Assembly: GCA_026392155.1 (NCBI GenBank)
Contig: JAPLCP010000136.1
Location: forward strand, 1 to 64,000
Direction: 5' to 3'
DNA length: 64,000 nt
Source: Armatimonadota bacterium
GTDB lineage: Bacteria; Armatimonadota; Armatimonadia; Armatimonadales; Armatimonadaceae
Below are positions 1-7,785 of the stretch, one piece after another. The notes under the pieces are model-generated. The model had not been told where the DNA came from, ran no database searches, and saw only the letters and a program-made list of their open reading frames with translations. Made by a program: the position numbers and the translations under genes. Position 1 is the stretch's first letter; each line of letters starts with the position of its first letter.

Positions 1-302
1 GTCCCCACCGCGCTCCCGAGAAGCTGCTCGCCTTTTTTCTTCGCCCAGAGCCAGAGGTAGCCATCCTTGACCTCCACCGCCTCCTCCGAAACATACGCAA
101 GCGCCCGCGGCCCCGCGCCCCGCACCTTCCACTTGGTCGGATCGAGCTTGCGCCCCTCGAACTCATCTTCCCAGACCAGCGCGTACCCTGCCTTCTCTGG
201 CACAAACGGCACGGTCGAGACCGGCCCCTGCGCCGGACGCTGCGCAAAGCAACTCGGGGCAAGCGCCAGTGCCCCTCCAATAGCGTACAATCTAGTCATC
301 AT
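1..302 (-). CDS. Secreted GH16-like glycoside hydrolase, N-terminal part
   Basis: The reading frame starts with tandem ATG codons at 302 and runs off the left edge, so only about 100 residues are seen. A signal peptide (MMTRLYAIGGALALAPSCFAQ region) is followed by the motif LVWEDEFEGRKLDPTKW, typical of the start of GH16 (laminarinase/agarase-like) domains. The catalytic ExDxxE motif would lie beyond the edge, so activity cannot be judged. Upstream of the ATG there is AATAAT at exactly 6 nt and no convincing Shine-Dalgarno. Other concanavalin-type polysaccharide-binding families could start in the same way. The protein is probably exported to act on polysaccharide. Confidence 0.7.
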   Translation of the reverse strand, partial: MMTRLYAIGGALALAPSCFAQRPAQGPVSTVPFVPEKAGYALVWEDEFEGRKLDPTKWKVRGAGPRALAYVSEEAVEVKDGYLWLWAKKKGEQLLGSAVG

Positions 303-664
303 GGCCTCATTATTCCACAGGAATGCGAAGAGCAGTGATATGCATGCCGTCCTGGACGTGTCGAGTTCTCTGAGCTTGTCAAGCTAAGCCCATTTATTCT
401 CCGCGGCCAAGTCGAGCTTGTTACCAGCTCGGGCCTTGCCTTGATCGAGGTAAGAGAAGCCTTTAAAGGACGGCCGGCGCGTTATCTCCTCTTTTATGTT
501 GGGTGCGAGAGTGTCTATTTTTCATGGAGCCCGACGAAGTCGTTGAGATATTCACAGCGACGGTGATCCTGGATAACGCGATACGCCACCATAAGCATCG
601 GTAAACACTCTCCCTGCTTGCGGGCTATATCCCTGCTTGCGAGCTATACAGAGGGAGTGCCATA
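303..664. other. Gene-free region between GH16-like and ROK genes
   Basis: No convincing gene is visible in these 362 bases. They hold the promoter-like box of the leftward gene (AATAAT on the minus strand at 309-314), a short inverted repeat AGCTTG-T-CAAGCT near 373-385 with no T-tract, and the 19-bp tandem repeat at 611-648. A 26-codon ATG frame at 524-604 has no Shine-Dalgarno and no recognisable features. Confidence 0.5.
611..648 (+). repeat. 19-bp tandem direct repeat upstream of ROK gene
   Basis: Two adjacent 19-bp copies of TCCCTGCTTGCGGGCTATA differ by one base. They end 16 bp before the ROK start codon. The second copy supplies a TATACA -10-like box at 645-650, so the duplication may duplicate a promoter or operator element (inference). 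Confidence 0.7.
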
Positions 665-1519
665 ATGCTTCCCATGAGCGTACTTCTGGGCGTAGACATT
701 GGCGGAACAAAGATCGCAGTGGGGCTGGTCCATGCGGCGACGGGCCAGGTGCTCCACAAAGCCCGCATTCCCACGGAGGCAGAAAACGGCGGTGCCTCGG
801 TTCTGCGGCGTGCGATAGAGTTAGCAAAATCTCTGCCCGGTGAGGGCGTTATTGCCATTGGCATTGGGGCCGGTGGCCAGATAGACCCCATCGAGGGTGT
901 TGTGGTCAATGCCACTGAGATACTTCCCGGCTGGAAAGGCCAGCGCCTCAAAGAAGCCTTCGAGGCAGCCTTTGACCTGCCCACCTTTGCCGATAACGAT
1001 GTCAACGCGCTAGCCGTGGGCGAGAGCCGCTATGGTGCGGGACGCAACTACCAGCACTTAATCTATCTGGGGCTGGGAACGGGAGTTGGGGGGGCGCTGG
1101 TCCACGACGGCAAGCTGGTGCACGGGCCAAAGGGCGCAGGCAGTGAGCCGGGCCATCTCGTGCTCTACCCCGATGCCCCGCCCTACGAAAACGGCACGCG
1201 CGGCTGTCTGGAGCAGTTCACCAGCGGCCCGGCGATCTTAGCAAGATTTGGTGACCCCAAGCTTACCGGCCCGCAGCTTGCCGAGCTTGCCCATGCGGGC
1301 TTTCCCAAGGCACTTGCCGTTCTTAATGCTGTAGGCCGCGACCTTGGGATCGGGCTGGCGACTCTTGCCAATATCTACGGCCCCGAGGCGTTTCTGCTGG
1401 GAGGCGGCGTGATAGACGGCTTCGGAGAGCTGCTGCTCACCCCCGCCCGCGCCGAGCTAGCCAGCCGGTACGCGAGACACCGATTTTACGTGCCAGCCTC
1501 GGCCCGGATGCCCCGCTGA
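665..1519 (+). CDS. ROK-family sugar kinase, C-terminus frameshifted
   Basis: The open frame encodes 284 residues with the N-terminal ATP-binding motif of ROK proteins (GVDIGGTKIAVGLV), a conserved FADNDVNALAVGE segment, the GLGTGVGGALV loop and the GGGVIDGF motif. It would phosphorylate glucose, N-acetylglucosamine or a similar sugar. The start at 665 has a good Shine-Dalgarno (GAGGGAG, 7 nt). The expected C-terminal motif DAPLIGAAALAL is present, but in the -1 frame, ending at a TAG at 1543-1545. One base therefore appears to be missing close to 1499-1507, and the read frame ends early with an unrelated tail (RMPR). The usual zinc cysteine cluster is only partly recognisable (GTRGCLEQF), so the substrate is not assigned. 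Confidence 0.88.
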   Translation: MLPMSVLLGVDIGGTKIAVGLVHAATGQVLHKARIPTEAENGGASVLRRAIELAKSLPGEGVIAIGIGAGGQIDPIEGVVVNATEILPGWKGQRLKEAFEAAFDLPTFADNDVNALAVGESRYGAGRNYQHLIYLGLGTGVGGALVHDGKLVHGPKGAGSEPGHLVLYPDAPPYENGTRGCLEQFTSGPAILARFGDPKLTGPQLAELAHAGFPKALAVLNAVGRDLGIGLATLANIYGPEAFLLGGGVIDGFGELLLTPARAELASRYARHRFYVPASARMPR

Positions 1520-1561
1520 TTGGGGCGGCTGCGCTGGCTCTCTAGAGAGCTGCAACACTCG

Positions 1562-3814
1562 CTAGCGCGGGTTGCCAAAGAGGACGATGCTCGACCAGTA
1601 GAACGGGTGAAGCCGTCGCTCAATAGGCGGATAGGGCGGCGCTTGCACGGTCGGGAAGCGCGTGGAAGTCGCCGTACGGAGCTGGGCAGTGGGCTTTATA
1701 TCCCCACGGAGCACGGCAAGCTGCGCGTCGCGGAGCGCCAGAGACTTACTGGTATTGCGCTTCCAGCGACGGTAGAAATCCACCATCAGAGCGCTGGTGA
1801 TCGAGTCGCTCACACTCCAGATATTGGCAACCACCGCGCTTGCCCCCTTGCGCTGTACCAAGTGCGCGATATTCTCGATAGCTCCCCGTGTGTACTCGGT
1901 ATCCTGGGCCGGTGTCTGAAAGGTCGAGAAGGTCACCAGGCTCAGCCCCGTAAAAACCTCGGCGGGCAGGAGTCGGAGCTGCTCCAGAGAGAGTTGCTTC
2001 CCCTCAGCCAGCAAGAGGCCCCACGTGCTCTCTGCGCCAACCAGATTAAAGGGACTTGCGATATGGCAGATATCCCGCTTCTCCTGCTGAAGCACCTCCA
2101 GCCAGCGCTCCTGCGTGAAGTCGCCATTCAGCAGAGCAGGCTGCCCCAGCGCCTGCACTTCCTGAGCCACACCGGGAAACGCAACGGCTCCCTCACTGAC
2201 TCCTAGGGCGATGGTTTTCTCGGTCGCGGTGGGCCGTGTCAGAGTCGCCTGGCTTGCGGGGGTGAGAAAGCTGGTATTCCAGCGCTCCAGAGCGTAGCGG
2301 GTGCCATCGTAGAGGGCGGCAAAGGGAAACACTCCCAGGCTCTGGTCTAGGGTGAGCAAGAGATGCTTTACCTGCCCAAGCTGCGTCTCAAAGGGTGCCA
2401 GAAAGAGCTCATACAGCTGCTTGCCTGCTGGACGGGGATCGAGGTTGGGTGACTGCAAGAGCCAGCGAAACTGCTCCACTTGTTTCTGGAGTGCCGCAAC
2501 CTTGATCGTGGACTTATGCACGGTCACGGTGTCCATGGTCACCAGAAGTGTCCAGAGTGCCTCGTCCCCCACAAAACTGTAGAGCGCCGCATGCCCTGAA
2601 TCCAGTCCCTTCAGTAGACTCTGGATCACTCCCACATCAGGAACAGCTCCCACTTTGTCCTGTGAGGCATCGGGTTGCTGGAGCTCTCGGGTGATGTCGT
2701 CGAGTGCCTTAAGATAGCTCGCTTGTGTGGCCGCGAAGCTCTGGGTGAGCTGCGTGCGCTGAAGCTCTTCGTCGGGGGTGCGCTTGGTCTTTTTCTCCAG
2801 TGGCCCTAGCTCGGTCGCTGCCAGTCTTAGCGTCTCTCCCACAGCGCTCAAGCGAGCGGTTGCTGCCTGCTCACGCGGGGTAAAGACCAGAGACTTGGGC
2901 TCGCTCGCCAGCACCTTGCGCTCGTCGGGGAAGAGGCTTTGATACTGCTCGGCCTTCACCTGCCCCAGCACTTGGAGGGCCTCGGGAGCCCGATCTAGCA
3001 TAAATAGCCCCTCCGCCAGCCGCCGAAATAGGTTCACTGTGGTTAAGGCGGGGTTCTTTGGTGTCCCACGATCCAGTGCACGGATTCCCTCCGGGAGAGT
3101 CAGGTAGAGATTACCTGCCAGCTTTCCGTAGAAAGTGGCAACCGCAAGGTTGCGCTGGCTAAAGCGCGGCGCTTGCCAGAGAGTGAGCAGGTTGCCCAGA
3201 GTCCGCGCTTCCCCCGCCCGATCGCCTGCCGCCGCTCGGAGAGGCAGTGCCTGGTTGTAAGACGCCAGCGCGAGGTCAAGCTCCCCAAGGTCGTCGTGGA
3301 GCTTGCCGATGTTATTGAGAGTGCGTGCCTCTCCTGCCCAGTCTTTGGTGGAGCGCCGGAGAGGGAGGGCCTGGTTGTAGAACTCTAGGGCTTTACTGGG
3401 CTCGTTGAGAAACGAGTACACCACCCCGATATTGTGGAGATCGGCGGCGGCATCCGGGTCCCGGTAGGGCTTGTCCAAGGCAAAAGCGGCCTGGTAGTGG
3501 CTCAGCGCTTCCTGCCACTTTGCCTGCTTCTGGGTCTCGACTCCCCACGCAAAGTGCGCATCGGCCAGCGTGACGGCCAGCGCACGCTTGTCGTCCTCGG
3601 TGAGCTTGCTCCCTAAGTCTTTCTGCACCTTTGTCAATACAGAGACAGCATCGCTAAATTTTCTCGTAGAGAGTGCGGCAAGAGCCTTTGCGATAGCATC
3701 GGTAACGGGCTTAGAAAGCTCCGCGACATCGGTGGGCGTCTGCTGAGCAAAACCGCCTTGTTGTGCCCCAAGAAAGAGGCTCAGAGCTGCGAGAAGCTGA
3801 CGTCGGTTTAGCAT
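1562..3814 (-). CDS. TPR-CHAT protein with degenerate catalytic site
   Basis: The product has 750 residues. A signal peptide (about 1-24) is followed by TPR-like helical repeats (about 40-320, with repeated YNQALPLR units) and a C-terminal CHAT (separase-like caspase fold) domain (about 400-750). The domain ends in the typical HPFYWSSIVLFGNPR and contains GASAVVANIWSVSDS. CHAT proteases have a catalytic His in an A-T-H-G motif and a Cys in an L-S-A-C-E-T motif. Here the matching segments read HIASPFN (584-590) and FSTFQT (629-634), so both catalytic residues look lost. It is probably a secreted scaffold or pseudo-protease. The ATG at 3814 has TATCAT 6 nt upstream and faces the divergent GH42-like gene. 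Confidence 0.85.
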   Translation of the reverse strand: MLNRRQLLAALSLFLGAQQGGFAQQTPTDVAELSKPVTDAIAKALAALSTRKFSDAVSVLTKVQKDLGSKLTEDDKRALAVTLADAHFAWGVETQKQAKWQEALSHYQAAFALDKPYRDPDAAADLHNIGVVYSFLNEPSKALEFYNQALPLRRSTKDWAGEARTLNNIGKLHDDLGELDLALASYNQALPLRAAAGDRAGEARTLGNLLTLWQAPRFSQRNLAVATFYGKLAGNLYLTLPEGIRALDRGTPKNPALTTVNLFRRLAEGLFMLDRAPEALQVLGQVKAEQYQSLFPDERKVLASEPKSLVFTPREQAATARLSAVGETLRLAATELGPLEKKTKRTPDEELQRTQLTQSFAATQASYLKALDDITRELQQPDASQDKVGAVPDVGVIQSLLKGLDSGHAALYSFVGDEALWTLLVTMDTVTVHKSTIKVAALQKQVEQFRWLLQSPNLDPRPAGKQLYELFLAPFETQLGQVKHLLLTLDQSLGVFPFAALYDGTRYALERWNTSFLTPASQATLTRPTATEKTIALGVSEGAVAFPGVAQEVQALGQPALLNGDFTQERWLEVLQQEKRDICHIASPFNLVGAESTWGLLLAEGKQLSLEQLRLLPAEVFTGLSLVTFSTFQTPAQDTEYTRGAIENIAHLVQRKGASAVVANIWSVSDSITSALMVDFYRRWKRNTSKSLALRDAQLAVLRGDIKPTAQLRTATSTRFPTVQAPPYPPIERRLHPFYWSSIVLFGNPR

Positions 3815-3864
3815 ACCTGCATGATACCTTGGGCGCTATCCACACTGTCAGGTAAACTACGTCC
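3815..3864. promoter_or_regulatory. Compact divergent promoter region, two leaderless starts
   Basis: Only 50 bp separate the ATG of the minus-strand CHAT gene from the ATG of the plus-strand GH42-like gene. On the minus strand TATCAT (3821-3826) lies 6 nt before the ATG. On the plus strand TAAACT (3853-3858) lies 6 nt before the ATG, with TTGGGC 18 bp further upstream. Neither start has a Shine-Dalgarno, so both mRNAs should begin at or next to the start codon. The two polymerase footprints would overlap. Confidence 0.6.
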
Positions 3865-5724
3865 ATGCAACAGACACCGCTGTCAGATTCATACACCACG
3901 ATTCTTTGGGTCGGGGGCTCGGAGGCGAAAAATCCGGAGAAGTTTCCGCTCTTTGTGCAGCGCCTGAAAGAAATGGGCATCAACACGGGGATGGTGACGG
4001 GCGATGAAGACCCGATGCGCTGGGTAAAAGCCGGGATGCCCTACTATGTCGAAAATATCGTCAATCGTGGCCTGTGCCTGAAATTCAGCTCCCAAGTAAC
4101 GGACTGGGATAAGTTCGTGACGCAGTGGGTCAAAGATGGGCGGCCCGAGGCGGCGTTTGTGCGCGACTACTGCTTAGACGATCCGGCGTGGCGGCAAGAC
4201 GCGAAAAAAAAGATGCAGGCGGCCGTCGGGGTGCACAAGGCCAACCAGCCCGCGCTCTACGACATCCGCGACGAGCTCTCGGTGACCATCTCCGCCAACC
4301 CGTTTGACTATGATTTTTCGCCGCGCTCCCTGGCGGGCTTTCGCACCTGGCTCCAGACCCAGTACGCCGACCTCGCTGCGCTCAATACGCAGTGGCAGAC
4401 GGAGCTCGCAAGCTGGGGCGCCGTGGTGCCGTTCTCGACCGACAAGATCAAAAACCGGATGGGCGGCGGTGGAGCCAACCCGCGCGGCAAGCCCGACTGG
4501 GGCGAGGTGCAGGCACTCAAGTTCGATCTGGCGACGGCGAGCAAAGACCCAACCCGCTGGAACTTCTCGCCGTGGTGCGACTTCCGAACCTACATGGATG
4601 TCGCCCTCACCCGCACGCTTTCGGAGCTTCGTGATGCGGCGAAGGCGAGCGACCCGAACGCGAAAGTGGGGATCGAGGGAACGCAGATGCCCAGCGCCTT
4701 TGGCGGCTACGATCTAGCGCGGCTCGCCACGGCGCTAGACTGGGTGGAGCCGTATGACATTGGCAACGCGCGGGAGATATTTGGCAGCTTTATGCCCGGC
4801 AAGCCGATGCTCACCACGGTCGGGGAGCAGGACGCAAGATCTGCTCAGCGACGGCTCTGGCACTTGCTCCTGATGGGCGACACGGGCTGCATTATCTGGT
4901 GGAGCGAGGACTGCCTAGACTTCTCCAAAGACGACTGGCCGCTCACCAAGCGAGCCCAAGCGCTGGCTCCGGTCTTGAAAGAGCTACAAGGCCCCACTGC
5001 CACACGGTTTCGGAAGGCCAAGCGTGAGAGCGACCCGATCTATATCCACTACTCCCAGCCGAGTGTCCAAGTGGCGTGGCTGCTAGAGTCCACCGTGGAT
5101 GGCTCGACCTGGCACCGGCGCTTCTCCAGCTACGAGGCGGAGCACAACCAGCACGCGAAAGTCCGCGCCGCCTGGCTCGGGGCGCTGCACGACCTAGGCT
5201 ACACGCCCCAGTTCACCGCGGATCTTGCCTCGCTGCCCGCCAATGCGACGGTCATCTTGCCCCACTCCTACGCCCTCACCCCAATCGAGCGGCGGACACT
5301 GATGCGCTTTAAGATCGTGCTGGCCAGCGGCCCGGTCGGGGTGTTTGATGGTCACGGAAAGCTCACCGACGGCTACACGGGCGCGACCAAGGTCTTTCCA
5401 CAGCCGCCCACCGCCGAAGAGCTAGCCCGCCTGCTCCCACCCCCCTCTGTGCGGGTTCGCCCCAGCGATCATGTGCGTGTGCACCGCTATGTTTCGGGCA
5501 ACGAGCGCCTGCTTGCCTTCGAGCGCGGCGTCCGCTACCAGATGAGCGAGTCGCTTCAGCAAGCAAGCGGCAACGAGGCATTAGAGAAGCCCATTGAGGT
5601 TGTCGCGGTGCTCGACAAACCCGCTCTTGTCGCCGAGCTGGCCACGGGAAAGTCGCTGGGCCGCACCGCGACGCTCCGCTTCACCCTCGATCCCTGGCAC
5701 CCACAGCTTTTTTCCCTGCGCTAA
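3865..5724 (+). CDS. GH42-like beta-galactosidase family enzyme
   Basis: This 619-residue protein has a GH42/GH-A clan TIM barrel in its first 400 residues. Candidate catalytic acids are E137 in the segment YDIRDELSVT (acid/base; GH42 usually has Asn-Glu, here Asp-Glu) and E271 in VGIEGTQMP (nucleophile). A trimerisation-like domain (about 400-510, VILPHSYALTPIE) and a small C-terminal beta domain follow. No signal peptide is seen, so it is probably cytoplasmic. The substrate is likely a beta-galactoside or a related oligosaccharide, but the divergence from classical GH42 makes this uncertain. The first ATG has a -10-like box at 6 nt and no Shine-Dalgarno. Confidence 0.72.
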   Translation: MQQTPLSDSYTTILWVGGSEAKNPEKFPLFVQRLKEMGINTGMVTGDEDPMRWVKAGMPYYVENIVNRGLCLKFSSQVTDWDKFVTQWVKDGRPEAAFVRDYCLDDPAWRQDAKKKMQAAVGVHKANQPALYDIRDELSVTISANPFDYDFSPRSLAGFRTWLQTQYADLAALNTQWQTELASWGAVVPFSTDKIKNRMGGGGANPRGKPDWGEVQALKFDLATASKDPTRWNFSPWCDFRTYMDVALTRTLSELRDAAKASDPNAKVGIEGTQMPSAFGGYDLARLATALDWVEPYDIGNAREIFGSFMPGKPMLTTVGEQDARSAQRRLWHLLLMGDTGCIIWWSEDCLDFSKDDWPLTKRAQALAPVLKELQGPTATRFRKAKRESDPIYIHYSQPSVQVAWLLESTVDGSTWHRRFSSYEAEHNQHAKVRAAWLGALHDLGYTPQFTADLASLPANATVILPHSYALTPIERRTLMRFKIVLASGPVGVFDGHGKLTDGYTGATKVFPQPPTAEELARLLPPPSVRVRPSDHVRVHRYVSGNERLLAFERGVRYQMSESLQQASGNEALEKPIEVVAVLDKPALVAELATGKSLGRTATLRFTLDPWHPQLFSLR

Positions 5725-5779
5725 TTTTAGTTCTTGGCCCGAATCTTGCGAGGAGAAATAACAAACGGAGAGCAAGAAA

Positions 5780-5968
5780 ATGACGGTCGGATATCTTTTA
5801 CACATCATGCCCCTCTGGGCCGTACTCAGCAGCATGGCGTTGCTAGTTTGGGCCACCTACCTGGCATCTCAGCTTTTCACCACCTGGCGCTGGGCCACCG
5901 AGCTTAGGCGTTGGAAAACCACGCGACGCCACACGTTTGCCACCCCACAGCCACACTACTATTTTTAA
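5780..5968 (+). CDS. Small membrane protein, tandem copy 1 (62 aa)
   Basis: The gene encodes 62 residues. One hydrophobic segment (about 8-30) is followed by an amphipathic, basic stretch (TTWRWATELRRWKTTRR) and an aromatic end, PQPHYYF. GGAG lies about 9 nt before the ATG. The downstream gene encodes a protein of identical length with about 44 of 62 identical residues, which argues strongly that both are real and arose by duplication. No known family was recognised. The inner-membrane location is inferred from the single helix and positive tail. Confidence 0.75.
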   Translation: MTVGYLLHIMPLWAVLSSMALLVWATYLASQLFTTWRWATELRRWKTTRRHTFATPQPHYYF

Positions 5969-6046
5969 TCTGAAGAACAATCCCTGGCCCACCGATAATT
6001 GCTCGTAGTTCTACCATATCACTTTACGGGTAGAGGAGAGCAAACC

Positions 6047-6235
6047 ATGACGGCCAGTTATTTTCTTCACGTGATGCCCCTCTGGGGAGTGCTGATGGGC
6101 ACTCTCTTGCTGGCTTGGGCTACCTACCTGGGCACTCAGCTCTTCACCACCTGGCGCTGGGCCACCGAGCTACGGCGCTGGCGCACCACGCGCCGCCGTG
6201 CCTTCAGTGCTCCTCAGCCACGCTACTACTTCTAG
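6047..6235 (+). CDS. Small membrane protein, tandem copy 2 (62 aa)
   Basis: This is a paralogue of the preceding gene, also 62 residues, with the same plan: HVMPLW start, one transmembrane helix, conserved QLFTTWRWATELRRW, and C-terminal PQPRYYF. The ATG at 6047 is chosen because of GAGGAG 6-10 nt upstream and because it gives the same length as copy 1. The last 32 bases overlap the 3' end of the convergent PhyH gene. Function is unknown. The invariant tryptophan/arginine-rich segment suggests a conserved membrane-surface interaction. Confidence 0.75.
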   Translation: MTASYFLHVMPLWGVLMGTLLLAWATYLGTQLFTTWRWATELRRWRTTRRRAFSAPQPRYYF

Positions 6236-7202
6236 AGCACTCCCCCCGTACAACTTTTGCAGCAACCGACCAGTCGTAGGTGAGGTCTTCTTCGGCGGCA
6301 TTTCGGTAGGTGATGATCCAAGCGTAGCGATCCTCTCCACTGACATTGGGGTGCGAGGCGTGGAGCGTTAAATCGTGGAAGAAGACAGCATCGCCGGGCT
6401 CACACGGGGCGCTGACGGCAAGCGTTTCGTCAATGGCGTCTTCCGCAAGCCTGTGCCCGAAGCCTTCACCTTCTTTGGCCACACCATCGTGCGCAGCCAG
6501 AGCTTTATGGCTTCCCGGCAAGAGCTTCAGGCAGCCACTCTCCACACTCGCGGTCTCCAGTGCCACCCAGACGGAGAGCTTGTGCGCCCCCTTCCAGTAC
6601 GGCCAGTCTTGGTGCCACGGCGAGGCATAGCCGGTCTCGGCGGACTTGTAGACAACTTTATCCGAGAGAAACTCGATGTCCGGGCCGATCAGAGACTCTA
6701 ACGCATCCAACAAGCGCACATCGCAGACGGCCTCGGCAAACGTGGAGCTGCTGGCCGCAAGCCCCACAAAGACTCCCGCATGGTGCCCTTTCTCCGCGAG
6801 AATTTTTAGCGCCTCCGCCTTGAGCGCCACCACTTCCTCTTCGGAGAAAAGCTGCCGAACGACGACATAGCCAAACTGGTCGTAGGTGGATTTCAGGCCA
6901 CCATCGGCCTCCGTCCCAATAGGTTCCATAGAAAGCAGCCCTTCGTCTTCCCGCCAAGCGTTCATTGCCTCGGCCATGTAGTGCCAGCGAACACTCCAGT
7001 AGCGAAAATGCCGGTGCGCGTTCATCTGGGCAAAGAGAGCATCGGCCTCGAAAGGGTCGGGGAAGGCACTCTGGAGCAGCGCCTGCCACTGAATCGCAGC
7101 CGCTGCCCCTTGAGCAAACGCCGCCTGCGCGGGCGAGTCTTTTGCCGCACGCTCCTCAAAGTAAGAAGCGCAGTCCGCCGCGACGGCCAAAAAGCGATGC
7201 AT
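6204..7202 (-). CDS. PhyH-family Fe(II)/2-oxoglutarate dioxygenase
   Basis: This is a 332-residue protein. After an N-terminal helical extension of about 110 residues comes a phytanoyl-CoA dioxygenase-like double-stranded beta-helix. The iron ligands are visible as H-x-D in SPWHQDWPYW and the distal His in LTLHASHPN. The segment SVESGCLKLLPGSHK is typical of the family. The substrate cannot be assigned because PhyH enzymes act on lipids and many secondary metabolites. An upstream in-frame ATG at 7220 is possible, but TACAAT at 7210-7215 would then lie inside the gene. The ATG at 7202 leaves this box 7 nt upstream, so it is preferred. Confidence 0.85.
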   Translation of the reverse strand: MHRFLAVAADCASYFEERAAKDSPAQAAFAQGAAAAIQWQALLQSAFPDPFEADALFAQMNAHRHFRYWSVRWHYMAEAMNAWREDEGLLSMEPIGTEADGGLKSTYDQFGYVVVRQLFSEEEVVALKAEALKILAEKGHHAGVFVGLAASSSTFAEAVCDVRLLDALESLIGPDIEFLSDKVVYKSAETGYASPWHQDWPYWKGAHKLSVWVALETASVESGCLKLLPGSHKALAAHDGVAKEGEGFGHRLAEDAIDETLAVSAPCEPGDAVFFHDLTLHASHPNVSGEDRYAWIITYRNAAEEDLTYDWSVAAKVVRGECSRSSSVAEEH

Positions 7203-7209
7203 CGGAGCT

Positions 7210-7215
7210 ATTGTA
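7210..7215 (-). promoter_or_regulatory. -10-like box of PhyH gene
   Basis: TACAAT on the minus strand ends 7 nt before the preferred ATG. With no Shine-Dalgarno present, this fits a leaderless transcript and decides between the two candidate starts. Confidence 0.5.
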
Positions 7216-7785
7216 CACATAAAAGCCCGCCGTGGAGCCGCTTAGGTAAAAACAATGGCGTACGACTCAATCCCGTACCGCTGCCAGAGCATCTTACCGG
7301 TGCCTTGTGATTCAGCCTCCGTGAGGAGCTGCTGCGAAGATGTCAAGTCCATAGCCCCCCGTTGTACAAGGGAAAATAGCAATCGGGTTCAAGCAGGTGG
7401 CATGACCACCAGGTGCGAAACAGCCTCAAGTATGTCTCCTGTAATATCATTGAGAGCTTCCACCGGCAGTTGCGCAAGGTCACTCATGGTAAAGCTCTGT
7501 TTCCCAACGACGAGTCTCTGCTCAAGATGCTGTACTTGGTGACGTGCGATGTTCAGCGTCGCTGGACGTACCGCATCCCGCACTGAAGTCAGATCTTGTC
7601 TCAGCTGAGCATCGCCTACGGGGAGCGTGTGCAGCTCTCGTCTTGAGTTTGGCCTCTACCCTCTAAAGGGAAAGGAGTGAGCCTGGCTGAGTCACATCCA
7701 AGTTGTCGGGAAGATGCTGTCGTTGCATATCTCAACGATGGCACCACCAAGCACAAAATGCACCCAGCGTTGCATCTACGCAACA
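7216..7785. other. 570-bp region without a clear gene
   Basis: No intact gene was recognised between the PhyH promoter and the Fic stop codon. On the minus strand one frame stays open over about 7389-7650 and translates to plausible helical protein, but it has no ATG or Shine-Dalgarno. It is interrupted by TGA at 7389-7391 and then continues open to a TAA at 7242-7244. This looks like a decayed coding remnant. A small inverted repeat GTTGC-GCAAC lies near 7769-7784 without a T-tract. Confidence 0.4.
7389..7650 (-). pseudogene. Possible decayed coding remnant
   Basis: A minus-strand frame, opened after a TAG near 7655, encodes a helix-rich sequence including ARHQVQHLEQRLVV and MSDLAQLPVEALNDI. 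It ends at a TGA at 7389. The only candidate starts are GTG at 7583 or rarer codons, and none has a Shine-Dalgarno. The same frame continues past the TGA for another 48 codons. The sequence faintly resembles the C-terminal helical region of Rpn/PD-(D/E)XK-type or DUF4351 proteins, but this resemblance is too weak to name it. Confidence 0.25.

Noticed and set aside
524-604. 26-codon reading frame starting MEPDEVVEIF
   Set aside because: It has no Shine-Dalgarno, no -10 box at the leaderless distance and no recognisable family.
552-1005. Minus-strand frames opposite the ROK gene
   Set aside because: They are compositional shadows of the ROK reading frame with no family features.
1495-1520. Programmed -1 frameshift in the ROK gene
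   Set aside because: The sequence TCGGCCCGG is not a slippery heptamer and no stimulatory hairpin or pseudoknot is evident. A simple indel explains the data.
1536-1551. Terminator after the ROK gene (CTCTCTAGAGAG palindrome)
   Set aside because: It has no loop and no T-tract and overlaps the restored stop codon.
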